NCBI RefSeq assembly: GCF_027359925.1
Contig: NZ_CP114767.1
Coordinates: 558,001-622,000, forward strand
Direction: 5' to 3'
DNA: 64,000 nucleotides
Source of the DNA: Hymenobacter canadensis
GTDB taxonomy: Bacteria > Bacteroidota > Bacteroidia > Cytophagales > Hymenobacteraceae
Shown here: piece by piece, positions 43,514 to 52,245 of the stretch
Layout: each line of letters opens with the position of its first letter
Position numbering within the stretch: position 1 is the first letter of the stretch
The notes under the pieces: generated by a model
What the model was told of the DNA's origin: nothing
Database searches by the model: none
Seen by the model: only the letters and a program-made list of their open reading frames with translations
Position numbers and translations under genes: made by a program

Positions 43514-43584
43514 AGGTCAGGAACAATGAAATAGTGGGGAGATAAAACCTGGCAGCAGCCGGCCCGGTGGCCAGTCGGGTGGCC

Positions 43585-45363
43585 TTAGCGCAGGTCGAAA
43601 GAGAAGCCCGTGAGCAAGCCGGCCGCAAACGGGTGGCGGGCTGGAAGGGTAGTAGGAGGAAGAGGATTGCCGCCCGGTGGCGGAATCGGCGAAGGCGCGG
43701 TAGTGCCAGGCGCCACAATAGAAACTAGCCCGTAGCGGCCGGTAGGCTGCAGCAGCAGATGCAGGCGGGGTGTGAGGGCGTAGCGCACATCCAGGCCCGC
43801 CGTCAGGCTCACGCCCAGTCGCCGGTACGGGCTGTTCGTGGCCGACCAGGTCTGTTGCTGGCTGCAGGTGCAGGCGGTGCTGCCGCTGGTACGGCCGCCG
43901 GCGTACATTTCCAGGGCCGCCCCGGCGGTCAGGCCGTAGCGGAGCCGCGTCTGGCCGCCCAGCCGGTACTGCGCCTGCAGCGGCAGCGTGAAGTAGCGGT
44001 AGGTGTCGCGCTGCTGTAGAGGTTGCGCGGGCCGGAGGGCACTGCTTGTATCGCGCGGGGGCTGGAGCAGCAGGTTCAGGCGGGTGCCGTAGGTGGCATA
44101 GCCCAGGCCCGCACTCACACTCAGGCGGGGCGTGAGGGTGTAGCGCACCTGCATCTGGCCGGCAAAGGTGAGGGCCGGCCGCTCCAGTGTGCTGAGGCTG
44201 GCAGAGTCCGAGGCTTCCAGGCGCCGGTAGCTGATAGCCGGGCCCGCCAGCAGCTCCACTGCCCAGCGGCTGGCCGGGCGCGGCACCTGCGGCGCTACCG
44301 CCACCGGCTGCACGGCCGGCAACGCGGCGGCGAATGGCAGCACCTGCGCCGCCCGTGGTAGCAGGTTGCCAACGGGAAACAGCAACGCCAGATGCAAATC
44401 AGTGGCTGGCTGCCGAATACCAGCGCTCCCCTGTGATGCGGGTATCGTGGAGCGAAGACTGCCGGCAACGGCTTGCTGCCCTTCATCTGTTTGTAGGCGG
44501 CGGTTTTCAGCGGAATCAGGCTGCATCCGGGCCGTAGCGGTGGCGGGTTGCGGCGCATTGGCCGCCGCAGTCAGCAACCGGGCTGCTTCCGCCGACGAAA
44601 TACTGGAGTCGGGTAGCAGAGCAGCCGCCAGTGAGCGAGCAGCAACCCCGGAGGAGCTGGTGGGCGCTGGTTGGCCGGCATGGCGGGCGGGTTGCTGCCC
44701 CGGTGCATCGCTGGCGCTGCCGATGGCCGGCTGCAATGGCTGCGTATTGCGGAGCAGCTGCGAATCAAAGCGGCTACCGGTGCGCTGTCGCCGCGGGGCA
44801 GCCGCCGTAACGGTGCCGGCCAAGGCCGCGGGCTGCGGGCGGCCCGCAGCCGGCCATTGCGAAGCTGCCGCCGTCGCCGCAGAGGCCGCCGCAACGGAGC
44901 CAGAAGAAGCCTCTGGCATTGCGGGAGCAGCGGATTTTGCCTCGGCTGCGTCAAAGCGGCCGTTGGCAGCAGCATCGGCGGGAGAGGCCAATTGGCTGGT
45001 TGAGGAGGTGTGTGTATCTGGTTGCGGAGTAGCAGCCGGCTGGGAAGCATCAGCCGCAGTTGCCAAGCGGCCAAGCACATCCTTTTCATTATGAGCAGCT
45101 GGAAGAGTGGCTACTTCAGGACGGGAAGCCGGCCGAATGGCCAGCACGCCCACTACCACCACTACGCCTATAAGCAGCAGCAATGCCAGCGCCCAGCGCC
45201 GCCGCAAAGCCGGGCGGGGCAGTGGCTGGGCAGGCCCTTTCGGCGCGCCCGGAGGCAGCTGCCGCTGGATGGCCGCCCACATGTCGGGCGGGGGCGTGCT
45301 GCCGTAGCCCTCCAGCTTGCGCCGCAGTTCCTCGTACAACTCTTCTGATTCGCGCTCCGTCAT
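43585..45363 (-). CDS. membrane-anchored protein with C-terminal outer-membrane barrel-like domain; putative partner of the ECF sigma factor
   Basis: A 592-residue protein with three parts. Residues 1-52 are cytoplasmic, beginning MTERESEELYEELRRKLEGY and including PPPDMWAAIQRQL. Residues about 53-75 form one transmembrane helix (WALALLLLIGVVVVVGVLAI). A long Ala/Pro/Gln/Ser-rich linker (about 80-360) leads to a region of alternating amphipathic strands (WAVELLAGPAISYRRLEAS, LSVSAGLGYATYGTRL, LRYGLTAGAALEMYAGG, LLTGFSFDLR) typical of outer-membrane beta-barrel proteins. The start overlaps the sigma-factor stop by 4 bp, the standard arrangement of an anti-sigma factor. I infer that the N-terminus restrains the sigma factor. 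Confidence 0.7.
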   Translation of the reverse strand: MTERESEELYEELRRKLEGYGSTPPPDMWAAIQRQLPPGAPKGPAQPLPRPALRRRWALALLLLIGVVVVVGVLAIRPASRPEVATLPAAHNEKDVLGRLATAADASQPAATPQPDTHTSSTSQLASPADAAANGRFDAAEAKSAAPAMPEASSGSVAAASAATAAASQWPAAGRPQPAALAGTVTAAAPRRQRTGSRFDSQLLRNTQPLQPAIGSASDAPGQQPARHAGQPAPTSSSGVAARSLAAALLPDSSISSAEAARLLTAAANAPQPATATARMQPDSAENRRLQTDEGQQAVAGSLRSTIPASQGSAGIRQPATDLHLALLFPVGNLLPRAAQVLPFAAALPAVQPVAVAPQVPRPASRWAVELLAGPAISYRRLEASDSASLSTLERPALTFAGQMQVRYTLTPRLSVSAGLGYATYGTRLNLLLQPPRDTSSALRPAQPLQQRDTYRYFTLPLQAQYRLGGQTRLRYGLTAGAALEMYAGGRTSGSTACTCSQQQTWSATNSPYRRLGVSLTAGLDVRYALTPRLHLLLQPTGRYGLVSIVAPGTTAPSPIPPPGGNPLPPTTLPARHPFAAGLLTGFSFDLR

Positions 45364-45908
45364 GACAATGTGAAGTTGTTGTTGGCCAGTAGGCGTTCTT
45401 CCAGCAGCCGCCGCGCCCGCGACAATTGCGACTTGCTAGTACCCTCCGAAATCCCCAGCAGCTCGCCTATTTCCTGGTGTGAGTAGCCTTCGATGGCGTA
45501 GAGGTTGAGCACCGTGCGGTAGCCTGAGGGCAGGGTGTTGATGAGGGCTACCACCTCATCGGCGGAAAGCTGGTCGAGGGCCGTGCCGTCGGGGTGGGGC
45601 ATGTTGGCGGCGGCCTCGTAGTCTACCTGCGGGGCCCGCTGGCGGTGCTGCTGGTAGGCATTTAGCGAGGTATTGACCGCAATCCGGCGTGCCCAGGCCT
45701 CAAAAGGCCCTTGCTCCCGGTATTGGTCGAGGCGGGTGAAAATTTTGATGAACGTGAGCTGCAGGGCATCCTCCGCCTCGGCTTGGCTGGGGCAGTAGCG
45801 CAAACACACCCCCATCAGCTGGTAGGCCAGCCGCTCGTAGAGCGCCCGCTGAGCCGCGGGGCTCCCGCGCCGGCAGTCGGCCAGTATATCAGTAAGGGGC
45901 TGCGGCAT
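45360..45908 (-). CDS. ECF-type RNA polymerase sigma factor
   Basis: A 182-residue sigma-70 family protein. Region 2 is ALYERLAYQLMGVCLRYCPSQAEAEDALQLTFIKIFTRLDQYREQGPFEAWARRIAVNTSLNAY; region 4 is LPSGYRTVLNLYAIEGYSHQEIGELLGISEGTSKSQLSRARRLL. The ATG at 45908 gives the usual length; the longer frame adds 20 residues. It overlaps the barrel-protein gene at its stop (ATGA). It would direct transcription of its own regulon in response to an envelope signal, with the neighbour as likely regulator. Confidence 0.93.
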   Translation of the reverse strand: MPQPLTDILADCRRGSPAAQRALYERLAYQLMGVCLRYCPSQAEAEDALQLTFIKIFTRLDQYREQGPFEAWARRIAVNTSLNAYQQHRQRAPQVDYEAAANMPHPDGTALDQLSADEVVALINTLPSGYRTVLNLYAIEGYSHQEIGELLGISEGTSKSQLSRARRLLEERLLANNNFTLS

Positions 45909-46037
45909 GCGCGGGGTAGGCGGAGAAATAGCGAATAAACAATCAGCGTAACCGGTTTCTGCCCCCATGACCGGCTGCCGCTAGCAAGGGTTGCGTGCGC
46001 CCCAAAAAAAGCGGCATAAACTGCTACATTCGCCTCC

Positions 46038-46829
46038 ATGACGCTGCCCATCTACCAAGTTGATGCCTTCTCTGACCGGCCCTTTGCCGGCAACCCCGCC
46101 GCCGTGTGCCCGCTGCAAAGCTGGCTGCCCGCCGAAACCATGCAGGCCATAGCCGCCGAAAACAACCTGGCCGAAACAGCCTTCTTCGTGCCGAAACCCG
46201 ATGGCGAGTTCGAAATCCGCTGGTTTACGCCGGCCGTGGAGGTAGAGCTGTGCGGCCACGCCACCCTGGCTTCGGCCCACGTGCTGTACCGGCACCTGGG
46301 CTTTACAGGCGCGGAAATCGTGTTTCACTCGAAAAGCGGTCCGCTGCGCGTGAGTCAGGCCGAAGCCGGCATGCTCACCCTCGACTTTCCGGCCCGGCCG
46401 CCGCACCCCATCAGCCAGCACCCCGACGGCCTGCTCGATGGCCTGCGCGCCACGCCGCTGCAGCTGCTGGCCGGTCCCGACCTGGTGTGCGTATTCGCCA
46501 CCGAGGCCGAAGTGCGGGCCCTGAAGCCTGACATGGCACACCTCATTAAAGTGGAGTACCGGGCCGTTATTGCCACCGCCCCCGGCTCCGATGGGGCGGA
46601 TTTCGTGTCGCGCTTTTTCGGGCCTCGGGTGGGCGTGCCCGAAGATCCGGTGACCGGCTCAGCCCACACTACGTTGGTGCCCTATTGGGCCGAGCGCCTG
46701 GGTAAGCTGCACCTGCACGCCCGCCAGGTATCAGCCCGCAGCGGCGACCTATGGTGCGAGCTGCGCGGCGAGCGGGTGCTGATGAGCGGCCACGCCGTTA
46801 CGTATCTGCGGGGCGAGATTGAGCTGTAA
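46038..46829 (+). CDS. PhzF-family isomerase
   Basis: A 263-residue protein of the PhzF/YddE fold (two diaminopimelate-epimerase-like halves). The opening PIYQVDAFSDRPFAGNPAAVCPL, catalytic Glu46 in ENNLAETAFF and RWFTPAVEVELCGHATLASAHVL are characteristic, as is EDPVTGSAHTTLVPYWAERLG. Only a few members make phenazines; most are orphan isomerases, as probably here because no phenazine genes are near. It is divergent from the sigma-factor gene. A -7-like TACATTCG lies only 6 bp before the ATG, so the mRNA could be nearly leaderless. Confidence 0.93.
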   Translation: MTLPIYQVDAFSDRPFAGNPAAVCPLQSWLPAETMQAIAAENNLAETAFFVPKPDGEFEIRWFTPAVEVELCGHATLASAHVLYRHLGFTGAEIVFHSKSGPLRVSQAEAGMLTLDFPARPPHPISQHPDGLLDGLRATPLQLLAGPDLVCVFATEAEVRALKPDMAHLIKVEYRAVIATAPGSDGADFVSRFFGPRVGVPEDPVTGSAHTTLVPYWAERLGKLHLHARQVSARSGDLWCELRGERVLMSGHAVTYLRGEIEL

Positions 46830-46893
46830 TAGAGCTGTCGACTGCCGGCAGTATGCCTTTAGATGATAATTTCCACCATGTCATTTTTGCAGT

Positions 46894-47970
46894 ATGTCTA
46901 ACCGATATGCCCGTTCATTGCTGACCCTGGGGCTCAGCCTGTCTGTTCAATTTGCATCAGCCCAGACCCCTGCCAGCCAGGAGCTGGTGAAACAGGGCGT
47001 GGCGCTCCACGACCAAGGTAAGTACGACGAAGCCGTGTTGCGCTACAAAGAAGCGCTGAAGCAGGATCCGGCCAACACCACCGCCCGCTACGAGCTGGCC
47101 ATGACCTACAATACCCAGGACCGCAACGCGGAAGCCGTAGCGCTGTGCAAGGAAATCCTGAAGCAGGAGCCCAAGCCCGATGCCTCGTTCTACAGTACCT
47201 ACGGCAACGCCCTCGACGGCCTCAAAAAGCCCAAAGACGCCGCCAAAGTATACCAGGAAGGCCTTAAGAAATACCCCAACGACGGCCCGCTTTATTTCAA
47301 CCTGGGCATCACGCAGGCCAAGGGGCTAGATCAGCCGGCCGAGGCCATTGCCAGCATGCAGCAGTCGGTGCGGTGCCGGCCGGAGCACGCCAATTCCCAT
47401 TCTATTCTGGCGACGCTGACGGCCATACAAGGCAACCGCGTGGCGTCTTTGCTGGAAACTCTGCGGCTGTTGCAGCTGGAGCCCGAAGGCCCGCGCGCCG
47501 TTGCCAGCCTCGCCCGCCTCGACCGGCTGGTAGGGCAAGGCGTCAAGCAAACCGGCGACAACAGCATCAGCATCAATATGTCGGCGGATGTGCTGAAACA
47601 GGTGAACAGCAAGAAAAGCCAGCCCGACAACTTCGGCCAGGCCGATATGCTGCTCACCATGGCTACGGCGCTGGACTACGACGAGAAAAACAAGAGCAAG
47701 GCGCCAACCGAACGGCTTATTGAAAAGCTCAGCTCCCTATGCAAGGGGTTAGCAGAGGGCAAGCCCGAGCAGCAGGAAGGCTTCGTGTGGCAATACTACG
47801 TGCCGTATTTCGTGGCTATGGAAAAGCAGGGCCATCTGCCGGCACTAGCCTATACCGTGCAGGCGTCGCGCGCCGAGGCTACGCCGGACGTGAAAGCCTG
47901 GCTCAGCGCCCATCCCACGCAGGTGCAGGCGCTGCAGGAATGGTCGCGCACCTACATCTGGCCAAAGTAG
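46894..47970 (+). CDS. secreted TPR-repeat protein
   Basis: A 358-residue protein with a signal peptide (MSNRYARSLLTLGLSLSVQFASAQ). Residues 25-200 hold about five tetratricopeptide repeats (VKQGVALHDQGKYDEAVLRYKEALKQDPANTTARYELAMTYNTQD is one and a half units). The C-terminal half is helical without a recognised domain. TPR proteins scaffold protein complexes, here in the periplasm. It lies 64 bp after PhzF and convergent with a KTSC gene; no partner is evident. Confidence 0.82.
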   Translation: MSNRYARSLLTLGLSLSVQFASAQTPASQELVKQGVALHDQGKYDEAVLRYKEALKQDPANTTARYELAMTYNTQDRNAEAVALCKEILKQEPKPDASFYSTYGNALDGLKKPKDAAKVYQEGLKKYPNDGPLYFNLGITQAKGLDQPAEAIASMQQSVRCRPEHANSHSILATLTAIQGNRVASLLETLRLLQLEPEGPRAVASLARLDRLVGQGVKQTGDNSISINMSADVLKQVNSKKSQPDNFGQADMLLTMATALDYDEKNKSKAPTERLIEKLSSLCKGLAEGKPEQQEGFVWQYYVPYFVAMEKQGHLPALAYTVQASRAEATPDVKAWLSAHPTQVQALQEWSRTYIWPK

Positions 47971-47973
47971 CCG

Positions 47974-48192
47974 CTACCCGCGCAGCTGCTCGCGCCCGTA
48001 GTCGTTGCGGTCCAGCACCTGCTCCACGAACAGCGCCTTGTTGGGTAGCTGCAGCAGCGCCGCGTGAACGGCGGGCGGCACGCCGGTGTAGCGCACCAGC
48101 CCGCCGTGGCGGTACTCAATTTCCAGCGTCTGCGTGGCGGCGTCGTAGCCCACGGCTTTCAGGGAAGTAGAACGGACAGGGCGGCGCTGCAT
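47974..48192 (-). CDS. KTSC-domain protein
   Basis: A 72-residue protein that is one KTSC domain: SLKAVGYDAATQTLEIEYRHGG, then VRYTGVPPAVHAALLQLPNKALFVEQVLDRNDYG. The domain is found in phage and bacterial proteins and its function is not established. The ATG at 48192 (MQRRPVRST) begins directly before the domain; a longer frame to 48267 adds 25 residues without family support. It follows ruvC on the same strand. Confidence 0.78.
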   Translation of the reverse strand: MQRRPVRSTSLKAVGYDAATQTLEIEYRHGGLVRYTGVPPAVHAALLQLPNKALFVEQVLDRNDYGREQLRG

Positions 48193-48269
48193 AAGGACGT
48201 TTGGTTGTTCGTTGTCAGCTCTATAATTATCAAAAAACTCAACAGATACCATATTACTGACAACCAAAC

Positions 48270-48869
48270 TTAAGCCGCGGGCTTCTTGCGAACCGGCTTT
48301 TTAATAGTCGTGGTGGCCGCCATCTTGTCGGGGTTGTCGGCCAGGAACTTGCCCCAGCTTTTGTTGCCGGCCTTCACGTTGTTGCCCTTCTGGTAGTGGT
48401 GGCACATGGCCACGGCCAGCGCGTCGGTGGCATCCAGGAACTTGGGGGCTTCCTCGATAGGCGGCAGCTTCAGGGTCTGGCGGAGCATGTGGGCCACCTG
48501 CTCCTTGCTGGCGTTGCCCGAGCCGGTTACGGCCTGCTTGACCTTGGTGGGCGCGTATTCCACGTACGGAATCTGGCGGGCCAGGCAGGCGGCAATAGCC
48601 ACGCCCTGCGCCCGGCCCAGCTTGAGCATGCTCTGCACATTCACCCCAAAAAACGGCGCTTCGATGGCCAGCTCGTCGGGCAGGTGCTCGTCGATGAGCT
48701 CGGTCATGCGCTCAAAGATGCGCTTGAGCTTGAGGGCGTGGTTGGTGCCCAGCTTGCGCATATCAATGACGTCGTACTCCAGCATGCGCACCCGTTGGCC
48801 CTGCACCTCAATCACGGCGTAACCCATCAGGTTGGTGCCGGGGTCGACGCCCATGATAATCTTGGGCAT
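48270..48869 (-). CDS. ruvC: Holliday junction endonuclease RuvC
   Basis: A 199-residue resolvase of the RNase H fold. The four catalytic acidic residues are Asp9 (IMGVDPGT), Glu70 (ELAIEAPFF), Asp146 and Asp149 ([11 protein letters not shown]). It cuts four-way junctions made by RecA with RuvAB. A basic, Lys/Ala-rich tail ([12 protein letters not shown]) extends beyond the usual end. The ATG at 48869 is chosen over 48899. It is divergent from the flippase-like membrane protein gene. Confidence 0.96.
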   Translation of the reverse strand: MPKIIMGVDPGTNLMGYAVIEVQGQRVRMLEYDVIDMRKLGTNHALKLKRIFERMTELIDEHLPDELAIEAPFFGVNVQSMLKLGRAQGVAIAACLARQIPYVEYAPTKVKQAVTGSGNASKEQVAHMLRQTLKLPPIEEAPKFLDATDALAVAMCHHYQKGNNVKAGNKSWGKFLADNPDKMAATTTIKKPVRKKPAA

Positions 48870-48994
48870 GAGGTCGGTAGGAGCGAGGGGCAGGATCATG
48901 GGCGAGGCAAACGGGGCGCAGAAACAGGAGGTAGAAAGCCTGGCGTTGATTTTCGTCGGTAACTTGCCGCTCTCAACCGAAAACGTCCCGCCTC

Positions 48995-50056
48995 TTGCCC
49001 CAGCATCTGCAAAACTACGCCCAAAAGCCGGAAAAAAAGCCGGTAGCTGCCGCCCGCCGGGGGCAGGGGCTGGTGGTGGCGGGCAAGCTGCTTATCACGG
49101 CCCTCACCCTGGGTTTGCTCTACCACTCCGTATTTGCCGACGGCGCCACGGCAGCGGCCTGGCGCGCGCTGCTGGCGGCCACCTTCACGGGGGCCGGGCG
49201 CGGGCCGGTGCTGCTGGCGCTGGCGCTGGTGCCCGTGAACTGGGGCGTGGAGGCCTGGAAATGGTGGCGCCTGGCTAGGCACCTGGAGCCGGTATCGTTC
49301 CGTCGCAGCTTCCGGGCCGTGCTGGTGGGTCTCACGCTGGGCTTCGTCACGCCCAACCGCGTCGGCGACTACGCCGGCCGCATCATCGAGCTCAAAAGCC
49401 GCCGCCTCGATGCGCTGGGGGCCGTGTTTCTGGGCCGTTATGCCCAGCTGGTGGTCACGGTGCTGGCCGGTTCGGTGGGCCTGCTGTACTTTCTGCTGAG
49501 GTTTTACCTGCATGATTATCCGGCCAGCGAACTGGGGGCGGTGGTGGCGGCTGTGCTGCTGAACGCGGCCGTGCTGCTGCCGCTTTACCGCTCCCGGCTG
49601 CTGCTGGCCGTGCTGATGGCGGTGCGGCCGTTGCGGCGGTTCCGGCGGTTTCTGGCCGTGATGCCCACCTACAGGGCGCCGGCCATTCACGCGGTGCTGG
49701 CGTTATCGGGGCTGCGGTACGCGGTGTTCTGCGCGCAGTTTGGGCTGCTGCTGAAGGCCTACGGAGCCCAGGCGGCGCTGGGGCCGGGCGCGGCGGCGGT
49801 GGCAGGCACGTTCCTGCTCAAGTCGCTGGTGCCCTCCCTCAACGCCCTGGCCGACGTAGGCGTGCGCGAGCTGTCGGCCACCCACCTGTTTGGGCTGCTG
49901 GGCGAGCCGGCCTTGCCCGTGCTCAGCGCCAGCCTCAGCCTCTGGATTCTCAATATTGCCCTGCCCAGCGCCACCGGACTGCTGTTTGTGCTGCGCCTGA
50001 AAGTGCTGCGCAAGCGCCGCAAAGCCGATTCTGTTCCAACGCCGCCGGCCGTATGA
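48995..50056 (+). CDS. lysylphosphatidylglycerol synthase-like/flippase-like membrane protein
   Basis: A 353-residue integral membrane protein with about 8 transmembrane segments, of the UPF0104/LPG_synthase_TM family: [42 protein letters not shown] and a [23 protein letters not shown] loop. Members move or modify lipid-linked molecules at the inner membrane; the exact activity is unknown here because the soluble transferase domain is absent. TTG at 48995 is the probable start. It overlaps the next glycosyltransferase by ATGA, so the two are translationally coupled and probably act on the same lipid. Confidence 0.8.
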   Translation: MPQHLQNYAQKPEKKPVAAARRGQGLVVAGKLLITALTLGLLYHSVFADGATAAAWRALLAATFTGAGRGPVLLALALVPVNWGVEAWKWWRLARHLEPVSFRRSFRAVLVGLTLGFVTPNRVGDYAGRIIELKSRRLDALGAVFLGRYAQLVVTVLAGSVGLLYFLLRFYLHDYPASELGAVVAAVLLNAAVLLPLYRSRLLLAVLMAVRPLRRFRRFLAVMPTYRAPAIHAVLALSGLRYAVFCAQFGLLLKAYGAQAALGPGAAAVAGTFLLKSLVPSLNALADVGVRELSATHLFGLLGEPALPVLSASLSLWILNIALPSATGLLFVLRLKVLRKRRKADSVPTPPAV

Positions 50057-51261
50057 GCACACTCTCCGGGATTCTGCTGCTAGCCGCGCCGCTGCTCTAC
50101 GCGCTGCGGATGCTCGGCTTCCGCCGGGCCTGGCAGCAGCTGCCGGTCAGGGACCTGGGGGTTTGGGGGCTTGGGAGCTTGGATAGGGGAGGCCCGTTGC
50201 CGGAACAGGCTGCGGCTGCGGAAAACAGCCGGCAGGCCGCGCCGCTGCGCTTCTCAGTGCTGATTGCGGCCCGCAACGAAGCCGCCAACCTGCCGCACCT
50301 GCTGCATCAGTTGGCTGGGCAAACGGTGCCGGCCGAAACCTTTGAAGTGCTGGTTGTCGATGACCATTCCACCGACAACACGGCGGCAGTGGTGGCCGAT
50401 TTTGCCGCGCCCTACGAGCTGCGCCTTATCCGGCTAGCTGCCGTGCCCGGGGCCGGAGTGGGGAAGAAAGCCGCCATTCAGGTAGCGCTGGCGCAGGCGC
50501 GCGCCCCGTGGGTGGTCTGCACCGATGCCGACTGCCGCGTGGGTCACGACTGGCTCCGTAGCTACGCCGCCCTGCTGGCAGAGGCCGGCCCCGAGGTGCG
50601 CTTCGTGAGCGGGCCGGTGCTGCTGACGGGCGCTGATACGTGGCTGCAGCAGCTGTCGGGGCTGGAGTTTGCCGGGCTGGTGGGCACCGGAGCCGCGGGC
50701 ATTGCGGCCGGCACGCCCACCATGTGCAACGGCGCCAACCTGGCCTACCGCCCCGATGCCTTTGCGGCCGTGCAGGGCTTCGCCGGCAACGAGCACCTGC
50801 CCAGCGGCGACGACGAATTCCTGCTGCACAAGCTCCACGCGGCCTTTCCGGGCAGCATCTGGTTTCTGAAGCACCCGGCCGCCATTGTGCGCACCGCCGG
50901 GCCGGCCACGCTGGCGGCGCTGCTGCAGCAGCGGGTGCGCTGGGCCAGCAAGTGGCGGCACTACCGGCACGCACCGTCGCAGCGGCTGGCGGTGCTGGTG
51001 CTGCTGGCCAATGTGGCGCTGGCCGCCGGCCTGTTGGCGCTGGGCTGGCAACCGGCGTTGGCGCCCTGGGTGGTCGCCGCCTGGGCCCTCAAGCTGGGCG
51101 CCGACTTCTGGTTTCTGGCGCCGGTGCTGCAGTTTCTGGGGCAGCGGCGCTGGCTGCGCTGGGTGCCGGTGCTGCAGCTGCTCTACGCGCCGTACGCGCT
51201 GCTGGTGGGGCTGGCCGGCCTACGCGGCGGCTACGTCTGGAAAGGTCGCCCGGTGAAATAA
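50053..51261 (+). CDS. glycosyltransferase family 2, membrane-associated
   Basis: A 402-residue enzyme with an N-terminal helix (about 5-20), a GT-A domain (SVLIAARNEAANLPHLLHQL, VLVVDDHSTDNTAAVV, VCTDADCRVGHDW with the DxD-type DAD, CNGANLAYR, GDDEFLLHKL, QRVRWASKW) and three C-terminal membrane helices. It transfers sugar to a lipid or polymer at the cytoplasmic face. Residues 34-48 (DLGVWGLGSLDRGGP) are absent from the fold's needs and their DNA (about 50150-50192) is G+T rich like the type H intergenic repeats. The start overlaps the upstream stop. Confidence 0.88.
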   Translation: MSTLSGILLLAAPLLYALRMLGFRRAWQQLPVRDLGVWGLGSLDRGGPLPEQAAAAENSRQAAPLRFSVLIAARNEAANLPHLLHQLAGQTVPAETFEVLVVDDHSTDNTAAVVADFAAPYELRLIRLAAVPGAGVGKKAAIQVALAQARAPWVVCTDADCRVGHDWLRSYAALLAEAGPEVRFVSGPVLLTGADTWLQQLSGLEFAGLVGTGAAGIAAGTPTMCNGANLAYRPDAFAAVQGFAGNEHLPSGDDEFLLHKLHAAFPGSIWFLKHPAAIVRTAGPATLAALLQQRVRWASKWRHYRHAPSQRLAVLVLLANVALAAGLLALGWQPALAPWVVAAWALKLGADFWFLAPVLQFLGQRRWLRWVPVLQLLYAPYALLVGLAGLRGGYVWKGRPVK

Positions 51262-51396
51262 AGGCCGGAATTAGGTTGGGTTTGTGGCCGCCGGGAGCGT
51301 ACTTCAACAGGGCGGCCGATGGTGCGCTGCCTGCGTCGCGCGTGCCGGGTTTTCTGGCGGCAAAGCGGCGGTTACCTGTTCTATTTCATTATATCG

Positions 51397-51921
51397 ATGA
51401 ACCGAAACTGGTTGGAGCTAGTGTTCCCAGCGGCCCTGGGGCTGCTCGTTGTCACGATTGGGGTATTTCTGATGAGCATGACGGGGTTGTTGCATGAGGA
51501 GCCACTGAGCCTGGAGAATGACGTAGTAGAGCTGGCCGGCGACTCCTTACGTGCGGCCCCGCGCCCGGCCACTATACCGCTGCCACCCGGCACCGACCCG
51601 GCCGCCGTTGCTGCCGGCGACGCCCTATTCAAAGGCAACTGCGCCCAGTGCCACGCCATCAACGACGTGGTAGTGGGCCCGGCGCTGGCGGGACTCGCCA
51701 AACGCCGCTCCGAAAGCTGGCTGATTCCCTGGGTCAAAAACTCCAGTAAAGTGGTGGCCAGCGGCGACGAGTACGCCGTGAAAATCTACAACCAATATCA
51801 GAAGCAGCAGATGCCCAGCTTCCAGCTCAGCGACGACGAAATCCGCCAGATCCTGCTTTACGTTCGTTCGCAGGAGGGTGCTGCCTCGGCGGCTGGCCCG
51901 GGTCTGGTGGTGGTCGACTGA
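51397..51921 (+). CDS. membrane-anchored monohaem cytochrome c
   Basis: A 174-residue protein with one N-terminal membrane anchor (about 8-30) and a periplasmic class I cytochrome c domain: the haem site CAQCH (82-86), GPALAG, and Met139 in KQQMPSF as the probable sixth ligand, ending in IRQILLYVRS. It should carry electrons in respiration. The ATG at 51397 was chosen because the frame upstream carries no conserved features. It stands alone behind the glycosyltransferase gene. Confidence 0.9.
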   Translation: MNRNWLELVFPAALGLLVVTIGVFLMSMTGLLHEEPLSLENDVVELAGDSLRAAPRPATIPLPPGTDPAAVAAGDALFKGNCAQCHAINDVVVGPALAGLAKRRSESWLIPWVKNSSKVVASGDEYAVKIYNQYQKQQMPSFQLSDDEIRQILLYVRSQEGAASAAGPGLVVVD

Positions 51922-51952
51922 CAAAAACCGCCGAAAAGCCACCCCGCTCCGC

Positions 51953-51960
51953 TACATTTG
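51953..51960 (+). promoter_or_regulatory. putative -7 element TACATTTG
   Basis: TACATTTG fits the Bacteroidota -7 consensus TAnnTTTG and stands 26 bp before the GTG at 51986, giving a leader of roughly 20 bases. No clear -33 is seen. Confidence 0.5.
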
Positions 51961-51985
51961 CCCTTCCCACAGCTAGCTCTTCCCC

Positions 51986-52243
51986 GTGACTGACCCCGAA
52001 TTTGATATTCTCGACGAACTGTATTTCGTCACGCCTTTTGCCACGCTACTCCAGAAAACCGGGTTGCCGGCCGCCGAGCTGACCCAAAACCTGCGCGTGC
52101 TGCTGGAACAGGGCCTTATCCGCAGCTACTGGCCCGACCCCGACACCGAGCTGGCCTACGAGGAAAGCTCGTTTGGGGCGCTCAGCCAGGATTGCCTGTT
52201 TCTGGCTTCCAAAGAAGGTCTGCTGCAGCACAACACCCGATAG
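51986..52243 (+). CDS. small acidic protein upstream of ABC permease
   Basis: An 85-residue acidic protein (start GTG, MTDPEFDILDELYFVTPF) with a helix-turn-helix-like pattern, FATLLQKTGLPAAELTQNLRVLLEQGLIRSYWP, suggesting a winged-helix-like fold, followed by ELAYEESSFGALSQDCLFLASKEGLLQH. I do not recognise a family. The permease gene follows after 2 bp, so the two are coupled. It may regulate or assist the transporter, which is inference. Confidence 0.7.
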   Translation: MTDPEFDILDELYFVTPFATLLQKTGLPAAELTQNLRVLLEQGLIRSYWPDPDTELAYEESSFGALSQDCLFLASKEGLLQHNTR

Positions 52244-52245
52244 CC

